Shown here: positions 10,641-22,227 of the stretch, piece by piece
How positions within the stretch are numbered: position 1 is the stretch's first letter
How the letters are laid out: every line of letters begins with the position of its first letter
Source of the DNA: Ligustrum vulgare
Taxonomy: Eukaryota > Streptophyta > Magnoliopsida > Lamiales > Oleaceae
Reading direction: 5' to 3'
Length of the DNA stretch: 64,000 nt
NCBI GenBank assembly: GCA_963555705.1
Contig: OY743190.1
Coordinates: forward strand, 18,173,491 to 18,237,490
The notes under the pieces: model-generated
The model's input: the letters and a program-made list of their open reading frames with translations, nothing else
What the model was told of the DNA's origin: nothing
Database searches by the model: none
Translations under genes and position numbers: made by a program

Positions 10641-13380
10641 GAGGAGCGCGGGAACGTCACTTTTCTAAATTCTTGAATAAACTTTGTTGCGAAAAATGAC
10701 TAAATATTAAATATCGCATTTATTAAATAAAAGTTTAACGATAATTTAATTGGAATAAGTAATTTCGTACAAATTTATAAAAATGAAATTTCTTGATAAA
10801 ATGAAATAATTATTTCAAAGTTCACGACTTAAAAAAAAATATCAAATTGCAATTTGCCGTCATTGCCCATCACTCGCCACCATTTCTGCAAAATTTTTAA
10901 AACAACGGGTTGAGCATTTCAAAATGAAATACTCAGTAGACTCATCGCCAATAATTAATCTACAAGATAATTGGACAAATAATTATCCAAATAATATAGT
11001 GACATTCTTTTCTTATTCATAGGCATCATATAGTGAACGCAAATGAACACTTTCTTTTCTTTTCTTGGCTAGCAGATAAGTTAGGCCCAGCATAACATAA
11101 TTCTTTATCTCAAAAGAGATATTCTTTTCTCATGCAATTAAGCATAAAATCACACAAATCCACATAACACATGCAATTATAATATAAATCAATTAGTGGG
11201 GGCGAGTCTACCTTAAACTTGATGAGTGTGGTTGAGCGGGAAACGACTTCAATTCTTTAATTCTCCGTACGCTTCGTCTAGCCCATATGTTAAATTTGTC
11301 TTTAGAAATTTATAGTTTATTACAATTTGAGGACTGAAATTGATGATTTGAAAGTTGAGGGACTAAAATGAATATTTTTTATAAAGTTGAGTCAAAGCTC
11401 AAAATGAATATTAAATTGTGGGGCTTGTAATAAGTGATTTTAAAAATAAAGGGCTTATTAAAATCATTTAGAACTTAAGGGGGACTGAAATAATAGGTTT
11501 TAAAACTATAGGGTCTGAATTAAACGGTTCATAAATCTTGTGACTAAAATAATAACTTTTGAAACTTAAAGTAAGATTTAAAATATTTAAACTGTAGGGA
11601 CTGAAATGAATAACTTTAAAAGTTTGGGACTAAAGTGTAATTTCTGAAAATTAAAGTATTAAAATCAAAATTTAATCTCTCTTTCACGCATTCGACTGAA
11701 GCAGAGGAGAGTAGGAGAGAGAGCTGCGGCGCGGCGAAATATGGAGGAAAAATCTCCAGCCGGCGGTTCGCCGGTGCAACGCATGTGTAAGGTGTGGCGA
11801 GCGGTGGGGCGTTGTAGACTAGGTTTTTTTGTGCGGTTTAGGTGCGAGAAATGGGTGCGAAATAGAAGTGAAATCGAGGCTTGGAGCTGCGATTTTCCGG
11901 CGGTGGTTGAGGTAAGTACCGGGCTTCGATTCTTCTCAGTTTTTGGGTTTTAATTTGGGTTTTGATTTTGGTTGATTTATGGGGATTTGGTGTTGTGCAC
12001 TAGGCCGGTTCATGTGGTGGTTGGTTCGGCCGGTGGTAGTTGTTGTGTGGATGTTGACTGCTGGTTTGGTGGATTGATGATGATGATGGTTATGCTGGAA
12101 GGTAGTGGTGATGGTGGCTGCTTGATTCAGTGAAGGTATTGAACGACTGCGGTGGTGTCAATGCGACGGTGATGATGGATGGTGGAGCTCTGCAGGTTTT
12201 GGGTTTGGTTTTGAGATAGTGAAGACAGTAATTGGTTGTGTAAAGGTTGCAGGCTATGGTGAATGGAGGTTGCTATGGTGGTAGGGAGATGACAATGGTT
12301 GTAGGTCTGGATGATTTGAAATTTGAGTTTTTTTGGTTGTCGTTGATGGATGTACGTGGTGGTTAGTGATGGAGCAGTGTTGGTGGTTGCGTGAGATGGT
12401 TTTGTGAAAATTGATTCTTGTATTGATTAGTGGATTGGCAGTGATGGTTGGTGATTATGATGAGGTTGATGAAGGGGTCGGTGATGAGGTTGGTGATGAA
12501 TGGAGGTTGAATGTGGTTGGATGATGAAAGTGGAGGTGGGAGGAAGATTACTTATATTGAAGAAGTGATGGGAAAAGGAAAAAATTGATCAATGGAAAAC
12601 ATCATGATTTGGGGGAAATCATTGAGTGGAATAATTGAGTGGATGAGAATGATGATGGAATTGGTGTAAAGATTAGTTGAAGATGCTTTGTGATTGGATA
12701 ATGAAGTGGAGAGAAGAAGAAAGAATGAGCAAATGTGGGAGAAAATTTGGTTTTGTGAACGTGAATTGTTATGAGGGAGAAGAGGAGTATATGTATTGAT
12801 TAGAAATTATAGGAGAGAATAGTGGGGAAATAGGTTGGAAATGAAGTGGAAAGTTAGGTAAAAGAAATGGAACATGGATATATCATCATTATGTTTTTGA
12901 GACATAATGATGGTTGAATTGTTAGAAAAGAAAAGAAAGAATGAGCAAAAACGTGGGAGGAAAAATTTTAGGTAGAATTAATTTAGGATAATTAACTAAA
13001 AATTTGACTAACTTCGATTTGGAAATGTATTTAAACTGATATATTTTGGACTGAAAATAAATTTGAGAATAAATAAACTTTGAGAAAAAAAATGATTTCC
13101 GTATATGGACTTAAAATATTTTAATAAGGAAAAATTTAGATATTTTTAATAAATTTGGAATTAAAAAATGATTTTGAAAATAATACTTTGAATAAATAAT
13201 TAAAATAATATAATTTTAGAAATTCGGAATTTAATCAAAATCGAATGAACTCGATATTTCTTGACTTGGCTAGACGTATACGTCGCGGCGTTAACTTAAA
13301 AATATGGGTGAAATAGCAGCGACATGATTTTCTAAATTTTAAAATAATTATTAAATGCGTAAAAATTCTTGGTTGCTACA
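10641..13380 (-). mobile_element. 3' LTR (left) of the LARD-type element
   Basis: It aligns along its length with 16,928-19,674. The terminal 18 bases of the other LTR (16,910-16,927, TGTAACGCC and on) are absent: the ATTTC duplication joins directly to GAGGAGCG. It contains the antisense promoter-like block (about 11,690-11,911), the minisatellite (11,330-11,660) and a G/T-rich, C-poor tract (11,940-12,560). It ends GGTTGCTACA. Confidence 0.85.
11690..11953 (+). promoter_or_regulatory. Antisense exon-like block in the left LTR
   Basis: A GC-rich island in AT-rich DNA holds a GAGAGA leader, an ATG at 11,741 and a frame running to GTTGAG followed by donor GTAAGT (GT at 11,912). The frame stays open to 11,953 past the donor. 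The LTR copy at 18,035-18,247 preserves the frame with very few changes. It is antisense to the element. It may be a spliced antisense leader; a functional protein is unlikely. Confidence 0.4.
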
Positions 13381-13399
13381 ACCTTACCTCCTTAAAATA
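13381..13399 (-). other. Polypurine tract of the LARD-type element
   Basis: The minus strand reads TTTTAAGGAGGTAAGGT next to the LTR start TGTAGCAACC. Just upstream is TTCGAGGACGGAA, the form of pol 3' end usual in Del/Tekay chromoviruses. Confidence 0.7.
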
Positions 13400-13469
13400 A
13401 TTCCGTCCTCGAAATTAAACTTACTCGATCTATGATTTTTGTATACTTGGCTAGGATCTCCTCTTCATT

Positions 13470-13785
13470 TCTCAAGTCTCGTCACTATTGTATCTAACCC
13501 ACTGGACTTTGACTAAAGGCATCTCTTTATTTCTTAAGATATGGACTTTTCTCTCTACTGTGCACATAGGTGTCTCTTCATAAGTCAAATCTTTCTGACT
13601 GCAATAAACTAATAATTCACCATGTGATTTGAATCATGAACATACTTTCTCAGTAGGTAAACATGAAAGACTTTGTGAACAGCTACAAGTTCTGGTGGCG
13701 AAGTCAAACAATAAGCCACATTACCTACTTTCTCCAATATTTCAAATGATCCGATAAAACGAGGTCTTAAATTTTCCTTTTCAAA
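13470..13785 (-). pseudogene. Relic of the pol C-terminus with chromodomain
   Basis: Translated on the minus strand across frames, this gives PRFIGSFEILEKVGNVAYCL, then VHKVFHVYLLRKYV, then DLTYEETP, then LRNKEMPLVKVQWVRYNSD. That is the order seen at the C-terminus of Del/Tekay-type integrase and its chromodomain (family knowledge). At least one frameshift separates the two halves. It assigns the whole LTR family to the Tekay/Del-like chromoviruses. Confidence 0.7.
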
Positions 13786-16700
13786 ATTGAAGAAAATTCA
13801 AACTTAAATCTTTTAAATCATGAATCAAGTACTCGGTATCACATACTCATTCTAACTGAAGGCTAAGATACTAACTTAAAACATCATAAGGATCAAATAT
13901 GATATTCTCAAACTTAAGAAACCTCACTAATTTCCCAATCTGAAGTTCAAGATTCAATTTTCCCAGTTCTCCCAAAACTTCAATTCATGTCACACTTATG
14001 AACAATACTCTGATTAAATATATCACCATTGAATAGGACTTCTATGAATCATATAGGATTTTTCATCAAGTTTGCTTAACCTAAAGATACAATCCCATTA
14101 TAAGTAAAAGTCACACAAATGATCTTCTCAAGTTTTCCATTATTGTAGCAAAATACTTTACTCACATCAAAAGTACAACCGATAATTTGTGACTCAAAAT
14201 CTTAAATAAATCTTAAATAAATCCATATATTATGACTCAAAATGAAAATTCTCAATCGTAGGTAATATTTCACCATAATGCAATAAACCATCAAAATGAG
14301 ATCAATTGACTCAATATATATTCACACAATTCTTCACTGGATAACCATAACATCCCTTAACCGTCTAGTCACCATATCTTGTAGTAATCATGTAACCTGT
14401 CACTTATCATCGTATCATATGACCTCAAATATTCATATCAATCTCTCTAAGATTTCAATATAATAACCTTCATACCTATCACGTCAATCTGCTCACTAAG
14501 ATTATATATCAATCTCTCAGACTAATAAGTCTTGGATTCTACCGTTGTCACTCTTCTGCACACCACTCCAAAAATAAGTCATCACTGTGAAGTCTTATCC
14601 CTATTTTCCATAAATTCTATCCACAAAGACAATTTCGTAAAATCTCATTTCTTATTTTCGAACCAAGATACCATCAATAACAATTTCCAAAATTTCAAGG
14701 TATAATCTTACCATAAACTTTCCTCCGATCAAATGCATTACTTCTGCAATACTTTTACAAAATCTAGGACTTAATAAAATTTTCTTTCATCAATTTCATC
14801 CAAAATTTTTCTCTCATTATCTTCTAGTATCATAGATGAAAACTTAACGTACATAAGTGAATCGTTCAAATTACGAGGAAACCTGATTTATTTTCCATGA
14901 CGAGATTCGTCATTCTTTGAATTCCACTTAGAACCAAATACAACATAACTTATTCATGGATGGTCAACTTATTTCATCATCTCAACACATCATCTCCTTA
15001 AATTCTCGACCTAAGAAAATCACATTATTCCTTATAATTATCTCTTGTACCTTTTGTATTCAAATGACCTTATGACCATCATCATTATCTCACATAATCC
15101 CAAATATTCAATCACATGTCCCTAATTTCTCACTTTGAATAAATGGTTACTCCTTTAAGGCATCTCACCATAAATTTTTTTCAATATCTCCCATTCATGA
15201 TAACTGACTATTCCCAATAATCATATTATATGTAAATTCAACAAACGGTAAATGGTTTTCCTAGCTATCACAAAGGTCTAAAATGCAAGCTCCCAACATA
15301 GCTTCTAAACTCTGTATAAAGAAATATTTTCTGACTACTTAATTCATTATTCAATAACCCAAATGACATTACGTCTCTTCACTAATCTCTGTAAACCCAT
15401 GAAAAAAAAAATTCTCTCCAAATTTCAATAAATCTTTACAATTTCTTTAAAAATCTATCAAGCCATAATAATTTGTCATCTCTAAAACTTCTTATCACCA
15501 AATATCACCAAAATAATTAAAACGATAGAAATTACCCGAATATTCTCTCTATGTAGTATACCCAATAACATATTATTCACAAATCAACATAATATCATCA
15601 GCTTATCTTTAACATATCTTCCCGATCAAATTCCAAAATAAATCAACAGTATTATCTCCTATCCTCATAATTTATAATATTCTCCAATACAAGTGATCAT
15701 TCCTTACTAGTGATCAATCCGTTCCCAAGAATAATTAAGATTCTTCCCAATAACGCCATAATACTTGTCTTCACTCATCTTTCAAAATATAACTTATCAT
15801 TTACTAAATCTCGCTTATGGTGTAAATGAACTTGTAATTCTAACCTCAATTCCCTTAGTGGTTACATATCATATTATGCTCTTAATTCCAAATGATAAAA
15901 TTCTAGGCAAAGTCTCCCTTGTAATTTGGACTTATCCAACCCGTAAGTATACTTCATAACCAACAATAACAAATAACTCCACATTTGTCCACAAAGATTT
16001 ATATATTGACAACAATTCCAACACTTTCAATATCATCAAGAATATCCCAGAAAATCAATTCATAATTCCTCAACATAAAAATTTCAAATCCTAGTTTCCA
16101 ATATCAATATCTCACGTCCTTCATTATATTAATTGACTCAAATGATCACCCATTAGTCATACTTATAAATATATGTCACAAATCATATTCCCAAAATTTA
16201 TTCACAAGGCCAAACTACATTATAAATTTCTCTCAAAATAGAGGAATAATTCACTTACTCAACATAATATCCATTTCTTAATTCCCAATAACTAAGAACC
16301 AAATCTTTAAACCTCTAATTTCATAATTCCCCTCATAAAAGTCTCAATAAAATCATATCACTTATAATCTCAACATCTCTTCACAACTTCATAAAACTGG
16401 CTTGCTATTTCTCGTTTAGTCTAAACGATAGATATTTCGAAATTATTGTTTAATCCTTCCTGTTAACTTCTCGTAAATGGTGCCATGTCTAAAATCAATT
16501 ATGCAAAGTCCAGGTGGGGTTCATCATTTCTAAATTCGAGGACAAATTTTTTTTATAAAATCATTCTTCAATTATATTATTCACATTATGCTCAACACTC
16601 GTTTTCTTTCTTTTCTTTTTTGAATTTTTTTTTTTTTTTTTTTTTTGTGCTTTAAAACTCATTTCTTTCTTTCTTTCTTTATTCGGATAAAATCTCATTC

Positions 16701-16890
16701 TCTTTCTTTTCATTTTTCCTCATAAATAAGTATCCGAAATATTGAAATAACGTTAAACATCATAAAATTCTTTACCTCGGTGTTGGTGGAACGATTGATG
16801 GCAGCGGAAATCTTCATCAATAATAATTTAATAGTGTAAAATGTTTCTTGAAATTTATTTTTGAAAATTTTCCAGTCTACAGAAACGCAG
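13786..16890 (-). other. Decayed interior of the LARD-type element
   Basis: No open frame longer than chance and no polymerase, integrase or gag motif is recognisable. The + strand is notably G-poor, so the coding (minus) strand is C-poor. The leader-side segment at 16,480-16,520 still matches the leader of the truncated Tekay-like element at 27,780-27,820 (shared CAATTATGCAAAGTCCA). A run of about 24 T with one interruption lies near 16,620-16,647. Confidence 0.6.
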
Positions 16891-16893
16891 ACT

Positions 16894-16906
16894 GGCTCTG
16901 ATACCA
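16894..16906 (-). other. tRNA-iMet primer binding site of the LARD-type element
   Basis: The minus strand reads TGGTATCAGAGCC, three bases from the LTR end GGGGCGTTACA. Confidence 0.8.
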
Positions 16907-16909
16907 TGC

Positions 16910-19674
16910 TGTAACGCCCCGAGTTTCGAGGAGCGCGGGAACGTCACTTTTCTAAATTCTTGAATAAACTTTGTTGCGAAAAATGACTAAATATTAAATA
17001 TCGCATTTATTAAATAAAATTTTAGCGATAATTTAATTGGAATAAGTAATTTCGTACAAATTTATAAAAATGAAAGTTCTTGATAAAATGAAATAATTAT
17101 TTCAAAGTTCACGAATTAAAAAAAAATATCAAATTGTAATTTTCCGTCATTGCCCATCACTCGCCACCGTCTCCGAAATCTGCAAATTTTTTTAAAACAG
17201 CGGGTTGAGCATTTCAAAATGAAATACTCAGTAGACTCATCGCCAATAATTAATCTACAAGATAATTGGACAAGTGATTATGCAAATAATGTAGTGACAT
17301 TCTTTTCTTATTCATAGGCATCACATAGTGAACGCAAATGGACACATTCTTTTCTTTTCTTGGCTAGCAGATAAGTTATGCCCAGCATAACATAATTCTT
17401 TATCTCAAAAGAGATATTCTTTTCTCATGCAATTAAGCATAAAATCACACAAATCCACATAACACATGCAATTATAATATAAATCAATTAGTGGGGGCGA
17501 GTCTACCTTAAACTTGACGAGTGTGGTTGAGCGGGAAACGACTTCAATTCTTTAATTCTCCGTACGCTTCGTCTAGCCCATATGTTAAATTTGTCTTTAG
17601 AAATTTATAGTTTATTACAATTTGAGGACTGAAATTGATGATTTGAAAGTTGAGGGACTAAAAATGAATATTTTTTATAAAGTTGAGTCAAAGCTCAAAA
17701 TGAATATTAAATTGTGGGGCTTGTAATAAGTGATTTTAAAAATAAAGGGCTTATTAAAATCATTTAGAACTTAAGGGGGACTGAAATAATAGGTTTTAAA
17801 ACTATAGGGTCTGAATTAAACGGTTCATAAATCTTGTGACTAAAATAATAACTTTTGAAACTTAAAGTAAGATTTAAAATATTTAAACTGTAGGGAGTGA
17901 AATGAATAACTTTAAAAGTTTGGGACTAAAGTGTAATTTCTGAAAATTAAAGTATTAAAATCAAAATTTACTCTCTTTCACGCATTCGACTGAAGCAGAG
18001 GAGAGTAGGAGAGAGAGCTGCGGCGCGGCGTAATATGGAGGAAAAATCTCCAGCCGGCGGTTCGCCGGTGCAACGCATGTGTAAGGTGTGGCGAGCGGTG
18101 GGGCGTTGTAGACTAGGTTTTTTTGTGCGGTTTAGGTGCGAGAAATGGGTGCGAAACCGAAGTGAAATCGAGGCTTGGAGCTGCGATTTTCCGGTGGTGG
18201 TTGAGGTAAGTACCGGGCTTCGATTCTTCTCAGTTTTTGGGTTTTAATTTGGGTTTTGATTTTGGTTGATTTATGGGGATTTGGTGTTGTGCACTAGGCC
18301 GGTTCGTGTGGTGGTTGGTTCGGTCGGTGGTAGTTGTTGTTTGGATGTTGACTGCTGGTTTGGTGGATTGATGATGATGATGGTTATGGTGGAAGGCAGT
18401 GGTGATGGTGGCTGCTTGATTCAGTGAAGGTATTGAACGACTCCAGTGGTGTTAATGCGACGGTGATGATGGATGGTGGAGCTCTGCAGGTTTTGGGTTT
18501 GGTTTTGAGATAGTGAAGACAGTAATTGGTTGTGTAAAGGTTGCAGGCTATGGTGAATGGAGGTTGCTATGGTGGTAGGGAGATGGCAGTGGTTGTAGGT
18601 CTGGATGATTTGAAATTTGAGTTTTTTTGGTTGTCGTTGATGGATGTACGTGGTGGTTAGTGATGGAGCAGTGTTGGTGGTTGCGTGAGATGGTTTTGTG
18701 AAAATTGATTCTTGTATTGATTAGTGGATTGGCAGTGATGGTTGGTGATTATGATGAGGTTGATGAAGGGGTCGGTGATGAGGTTGGTGATGAATGGAGG
18801 TTGAATGTGGTTGGATGATGAAAGTGGAGGTGGGAGGAAGATTACTTATATTGAAGAAGTGATGGGAAAAGGAAAAAATTGATCAATGGAAAACATCATG
18901 ATTTGGGGGAAATCATTGAGTGGAATAATTGAGTGGATGAGAATGATGATGGAATTGGTGTAAAGATTAGTTGAAGATGCTTTGTGATTGGATAATGAAG
19001 TGGAGAGAAGAAGAAAGAATGAACAAATGTGGGAGAAAATTTTGTTTTGTGAACGTGAATTGTTATGAGGGAGAAGAGGAGTATATGTATTGATTAGAAA
19101 TTATAGGAGAGAATAGTGGGGAAATAGGTTGGAAATGAAGTGGAAAGTTAGGTAAAAGAAATGGAACATGGATATATCATCATTATGTTTTTGAGACATA
19201 ATGATGGTTGAATTGTTAGAAAAGAAAAGAAAGAATGAGCAAAAACGTGGGAGGAAATTTTTTAGGTAGAATTAATTTAGGATAATTAACTAAAAATTTG
19301 ACTAACTTCGATTTGGAAATGTATTTAAACTGATATATTTTGGACTGAAAATAAATTTGAGAATAAATAAATTTTGAGAAAAAAAATGAATGCCGTATTT
19401 GGACTTAAAATAATTTAATAAGGAAAAATTTAGATATTTTTAATAAATTTGGAATTTAAAAATGATTTTGAAAATAATACTTTGAATAAATAATTAAAAT
19501 AATATAATTTTTGAAATTCGGAATTTAATCAAAATCGAATGAACTCGATATTTCTTGACTTGGCAAGACGTATACGTCGCGGAGTTACCTTAAAAATATG
19601 GGTGAAATAGCAGGGACATGATTTTCTAAATTTTAAAATAATTATTAAATGCGTAAAAATTCTTGGTCGCTACA
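16910..19674 (-). mobile_element. 5' LTR (right) of the LARD-type element
   Basis: A full-length 2,765-bp LTR with minus-strand start TGTAGCGACC and end GGGGCGTTACA. It carries the same antisense block (ATG 18,035, donor GT at 18,206) and minisatellite (17,620-17,960) as the left LTR. The primer site is immediately adjacent. Confidence 0.85.
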
Positions 19675-21533
19675 ATTTCACTCCCATAAACACACACACG
19701 AAAACTTCTAGGTATGAATTCATTTCCTAAAAATTGTTTAGTTATCAAATCACTGGAACTTCACATGTTGATGCCAGAAAAATCAATTTCTAGCCATGAA
19801 CAGGATGAAGATTTTTCCACACTGCATAATACACAAAACAAATCCTCAATCCAACCTCCATTAATAGACTGTTTCCTACAATCTGAAATCTCAGATTTCA
19901 TACACGCATACACCCCCACGCCATCACCCTCATTCGTTTCAAATTCAATTAATGGAATTTGGGGCAATTGAAGGTAGTTTCCTTCAATCTAAACAATGGA
20001 TTCAAAGAAGGCAAGAAATTCATACTTCGTATTTGCCCAACTACAATCACCTACATCAGCAACCACCATAACCGCGACCACCTACTGTCACTTCAACACC
20101 CCGTCACGCAGACTCCAAACCAACCTCGAGGCTCCAACTGTTAACCGTGAACAACCACCACACCTTCACTGCCTCACCCAAAATCCACAACCAAATCAAC
20201 CCACACAGCAACAAAAATCAAGAAATAAAATAAACCCAATACCTTACCTCAACCCTCAATCTATTTCTGGCCGGATTACCGCCGGGAAACCCAATGATCC
20301 TCCAAGCCTCGGCCCTTCCCGTAAAACCCGCACAAAAATCCGTCCAAGCACCCACTGGCGCCACCACGCGAAGGTGGCGCTGTCGTCAGTTCTGCCTTCA
20401 TGCGGCCGTGGTGGAACGGGCGAGCTAGTTCGCCCGTCGCGTCTCCTTCTCTCGTCTCCCTCTTCTCTGAATAACGACGATGAGAGAGAGAGAGATGGTT
20501 ATACATATATATTACTTTTAGATAATTTGGAAATTTAGTGTTTAAGCCCCAAACTTTGAAATTTGTCTAATTCAGTCCATTTGTTTTAGAAGTCCTTTAA
20601 TTTAATGCCTACACCTTTGAAATGAGTTAATCGAGCCCTAGTATTTTAAAATCCTATGAGTCAGCCCACTAATTTCGAAAAGTCCATTTCAGCCCCTACA
20701 CTTTTAAAATCCATGCTTTCTTTAAAATTTCAATTTAACCCCAAGTTTTATTTTGTACCTTTAATATATCAAAATACTAAATTCATTTAATTTTCTTTTG
20801 GCTAGACGATACACTTGGTTATTTAGAAGATTGACATGATATTTCTGCTCCACTTTCAAACTCACAAATTTAAAGTAGACTCGCCCCCACTAATTAGTTT
20901 AAATTATAATTTACGTGTCTTATGTGAAATCACGCGATTTATGTGCTTTGATGCATGAGACGAGAAAAGAATATCTCTTATGAGATAAGATGAAAAATGA
21001 TGTTATGCATAACTTACTTGCTTAAATGCATGAGACGAGATTACCCACACCCTATGATTTTTAAAGAGCCTTTGATTTTATTAAAATAGCCTATGATGAT
21101 GATGATGATGATGTCACTGTATGATTGCATAATTACATGTTAAATTATTCTGTAAATTAATTATTGGCGATGAGTCTACTGAGTATTTCTTTCGAAATGC
21201 TCATTCCATTTTTAACAGCTTTTGCAGATCTCGAAAATGGCGGCGAATGAATGGGCAGCGTTGGCAAAAATTAAATAAATGATTATGTTATTAGACCAAT
21301 TTTATGAATGTTACTCGTTAAATTATTTATCGTTAATTTCATTTAAATAATTGAGACACAAGTTTATGAATTGTTCTATGTTTAAATTATTCAAATTTTC
21401 CACTGAAGGTTTCAAATAATGAATGTGATGTTTTGAATTAAATTTATTTTTAAATTTTTATGAATTGTTCTATATTCCAATTAATTAAGTTTTCGCTAAG
21501 GTTTTCAAATGATGAATGTGATGCTTTGAATTA
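19675..21533 (+). mobile_element. Tekay-like LTR T3, right part, 3' end deleted
   Basis: This continues T3 after the nested element: an antisense block on the minus strand (TATA-like near 20,500-20,515, CT tract, donor GT at 20,247), the minisatellite at 20,540-20,760, then U5. A stretch near 21,300-21,530 is partly duplicated (AATGTGATG and TTTGAATTA recur). The final 80 or so bases, ending GGCGTTACA in T1, are missing; at about 21,534 the sequence switches to the N1 LTR. A deletion removed both ends of the junction. Confidence 0.7.
20248..20515 (-). promoter_or_regulatory. Antisense promoter-like block in T3
   Basis: On the minus strand a TATA-like ATATATATGTATAACC is followed by CTCTCTCTC, then about 230 bp of GC-rich leader, then TTGAG and donor GTAAGG. 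This is the clearest case of TATA plus pyrimidine tract plus donor in the family. Confidence 0.45.
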
Positions 21534-22202
21534 ATAAGTTTCCAACATCCTTACTAAGGTTTCCAACATCCTTAATAAGTTTCTGATTTGAACGCCACAA
21601 ATACTCTCGCGAATATTTGATAAGTTCTGGATGAACGACACAAGAAATAATTCTTGACAAGTTCGAAGAAAATATAGGAATCCACCTATATATTTTATCG
21701 AATTCTCAATAATCTATTTAATCAAATCCAAAACTGTTTTAAAATGAATGTAAATAACATATAACTAATGAAAATGACCTAACAACTAGGGTAGCCGCTA
21801 ATGAGTTCAAAATAGAGTTCTAATTAAACTAAAATAACTAAAATTGAAAAGGAAATAAAATTCTCACAAAATCTTATCACGCTGAGCAGTTACGCCTGTG
21901 AAGAGATACTTAAGTGTATTCCTGTTTAAATGTTACGGCCGTGACCTAAGACTTACGGCCGTAATTGTGAAAATTTTGGAATCCTGCGTTTTGGCCTGAG
22001 AGTGGATTACGACCGTGACATATGACCCTTACGGCCATAAATATGCTTATGATCCTGAAACTTTGATCTTTTGGACTCGGCTTGATCCGTTCGTCTTCTC
22101 GACTCGACTCCAACATGAAACTTGTTCATTTTCCTATGTAGAATGTTGTTGCATCGCCCGTGTCTTGATTTATCCTTTGAGCTCCTATCCCGAATCACAT
22201 CA
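21534..22202 (-). mobile_element. 5' LTR remnant of N1
   Basis: It aligns with 2,860-3,484 of the 3' LTR and with 62,790-63,430. It ends on the right at CACATCA (22,202), the common LTR border. Its left 170 bp or so are missing, and a short segment TCCAACATCCTTA is duplicated at the break. Its last six bases lie at 9,993-9,998. Confidence 0.7.
21889..22040. repeat. TTACGGCCGTAA array in the N1 5' LTR
   Basis: Five copies or near copies occur at about 21,890, 21,935, 21,955, 22,007 and 22,028, again with 20-22 bp between the members of each pair. Compared with the 3' LTR the individual motifs have different substitutions, as expected from independent decay after insertion. Confidence 0.7.
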
Positions 22203-22227
22203 ATATGTGTGTTCCTCTTTGTGGTAT

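Larger units (their letters stand above)
10641..19674 (-). mobile_element. Non-autonomous Tekay/Del-like element (LARD type) inside T3
   Basis: Near-identical direct repeats at 10,641-13,380 and 16,910-19,674 flank a 3.5-kb interior. The primer site lies next to the right LTR on the minus strand and the purine tract next to the left LTR, so the element reads right to left. ATTTC flanks it at 10,636-10,640 and 19,675-19,679. By eye the LTRs differ by roughly 2 percent, yet the interior has no intact coding region. The copy therefore probably inserted already defective and was mobilised by other elements' proteins. Confidence 0.85.
2689..22202 (-). mobile_element. Family-N non-autonomous LTR element N1, heavily nested
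   Basis: Read on the minus strand: 5' LTR (remnant 21,534-22,202 plus its last six bases at 9,993-9,998), tRNA-iMet primer site at 9,979-9,990, leader at 9,605-9,992, a single ORF from 4,596 to about 3,537, a purine tract, and the 3' LTR at 2,689-3,484. Flanking pentamers are ATGTG (2,684-2,688) and ATATG (22,203-22,207), a 4 of 5 match. After removal of nested insertions the element is about 3.1 kb, far too small for gag-pol. Its two LTRs differ by several percent by eye, making it one of the older insertions. Confidence 0.75.

Noticed and set aside
16620..16647. T run taken as a poly-A tail of an antisense retrosequence
   Set aside because: No flanking duplication and no LINE or SINE sequence beside it; it is part of the LARD leader region.
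19714..20538. Frames in the T3 LTR (85-180 codons)
   Set aside because: LTR sequence without conserved reading frame in sister LTRs.
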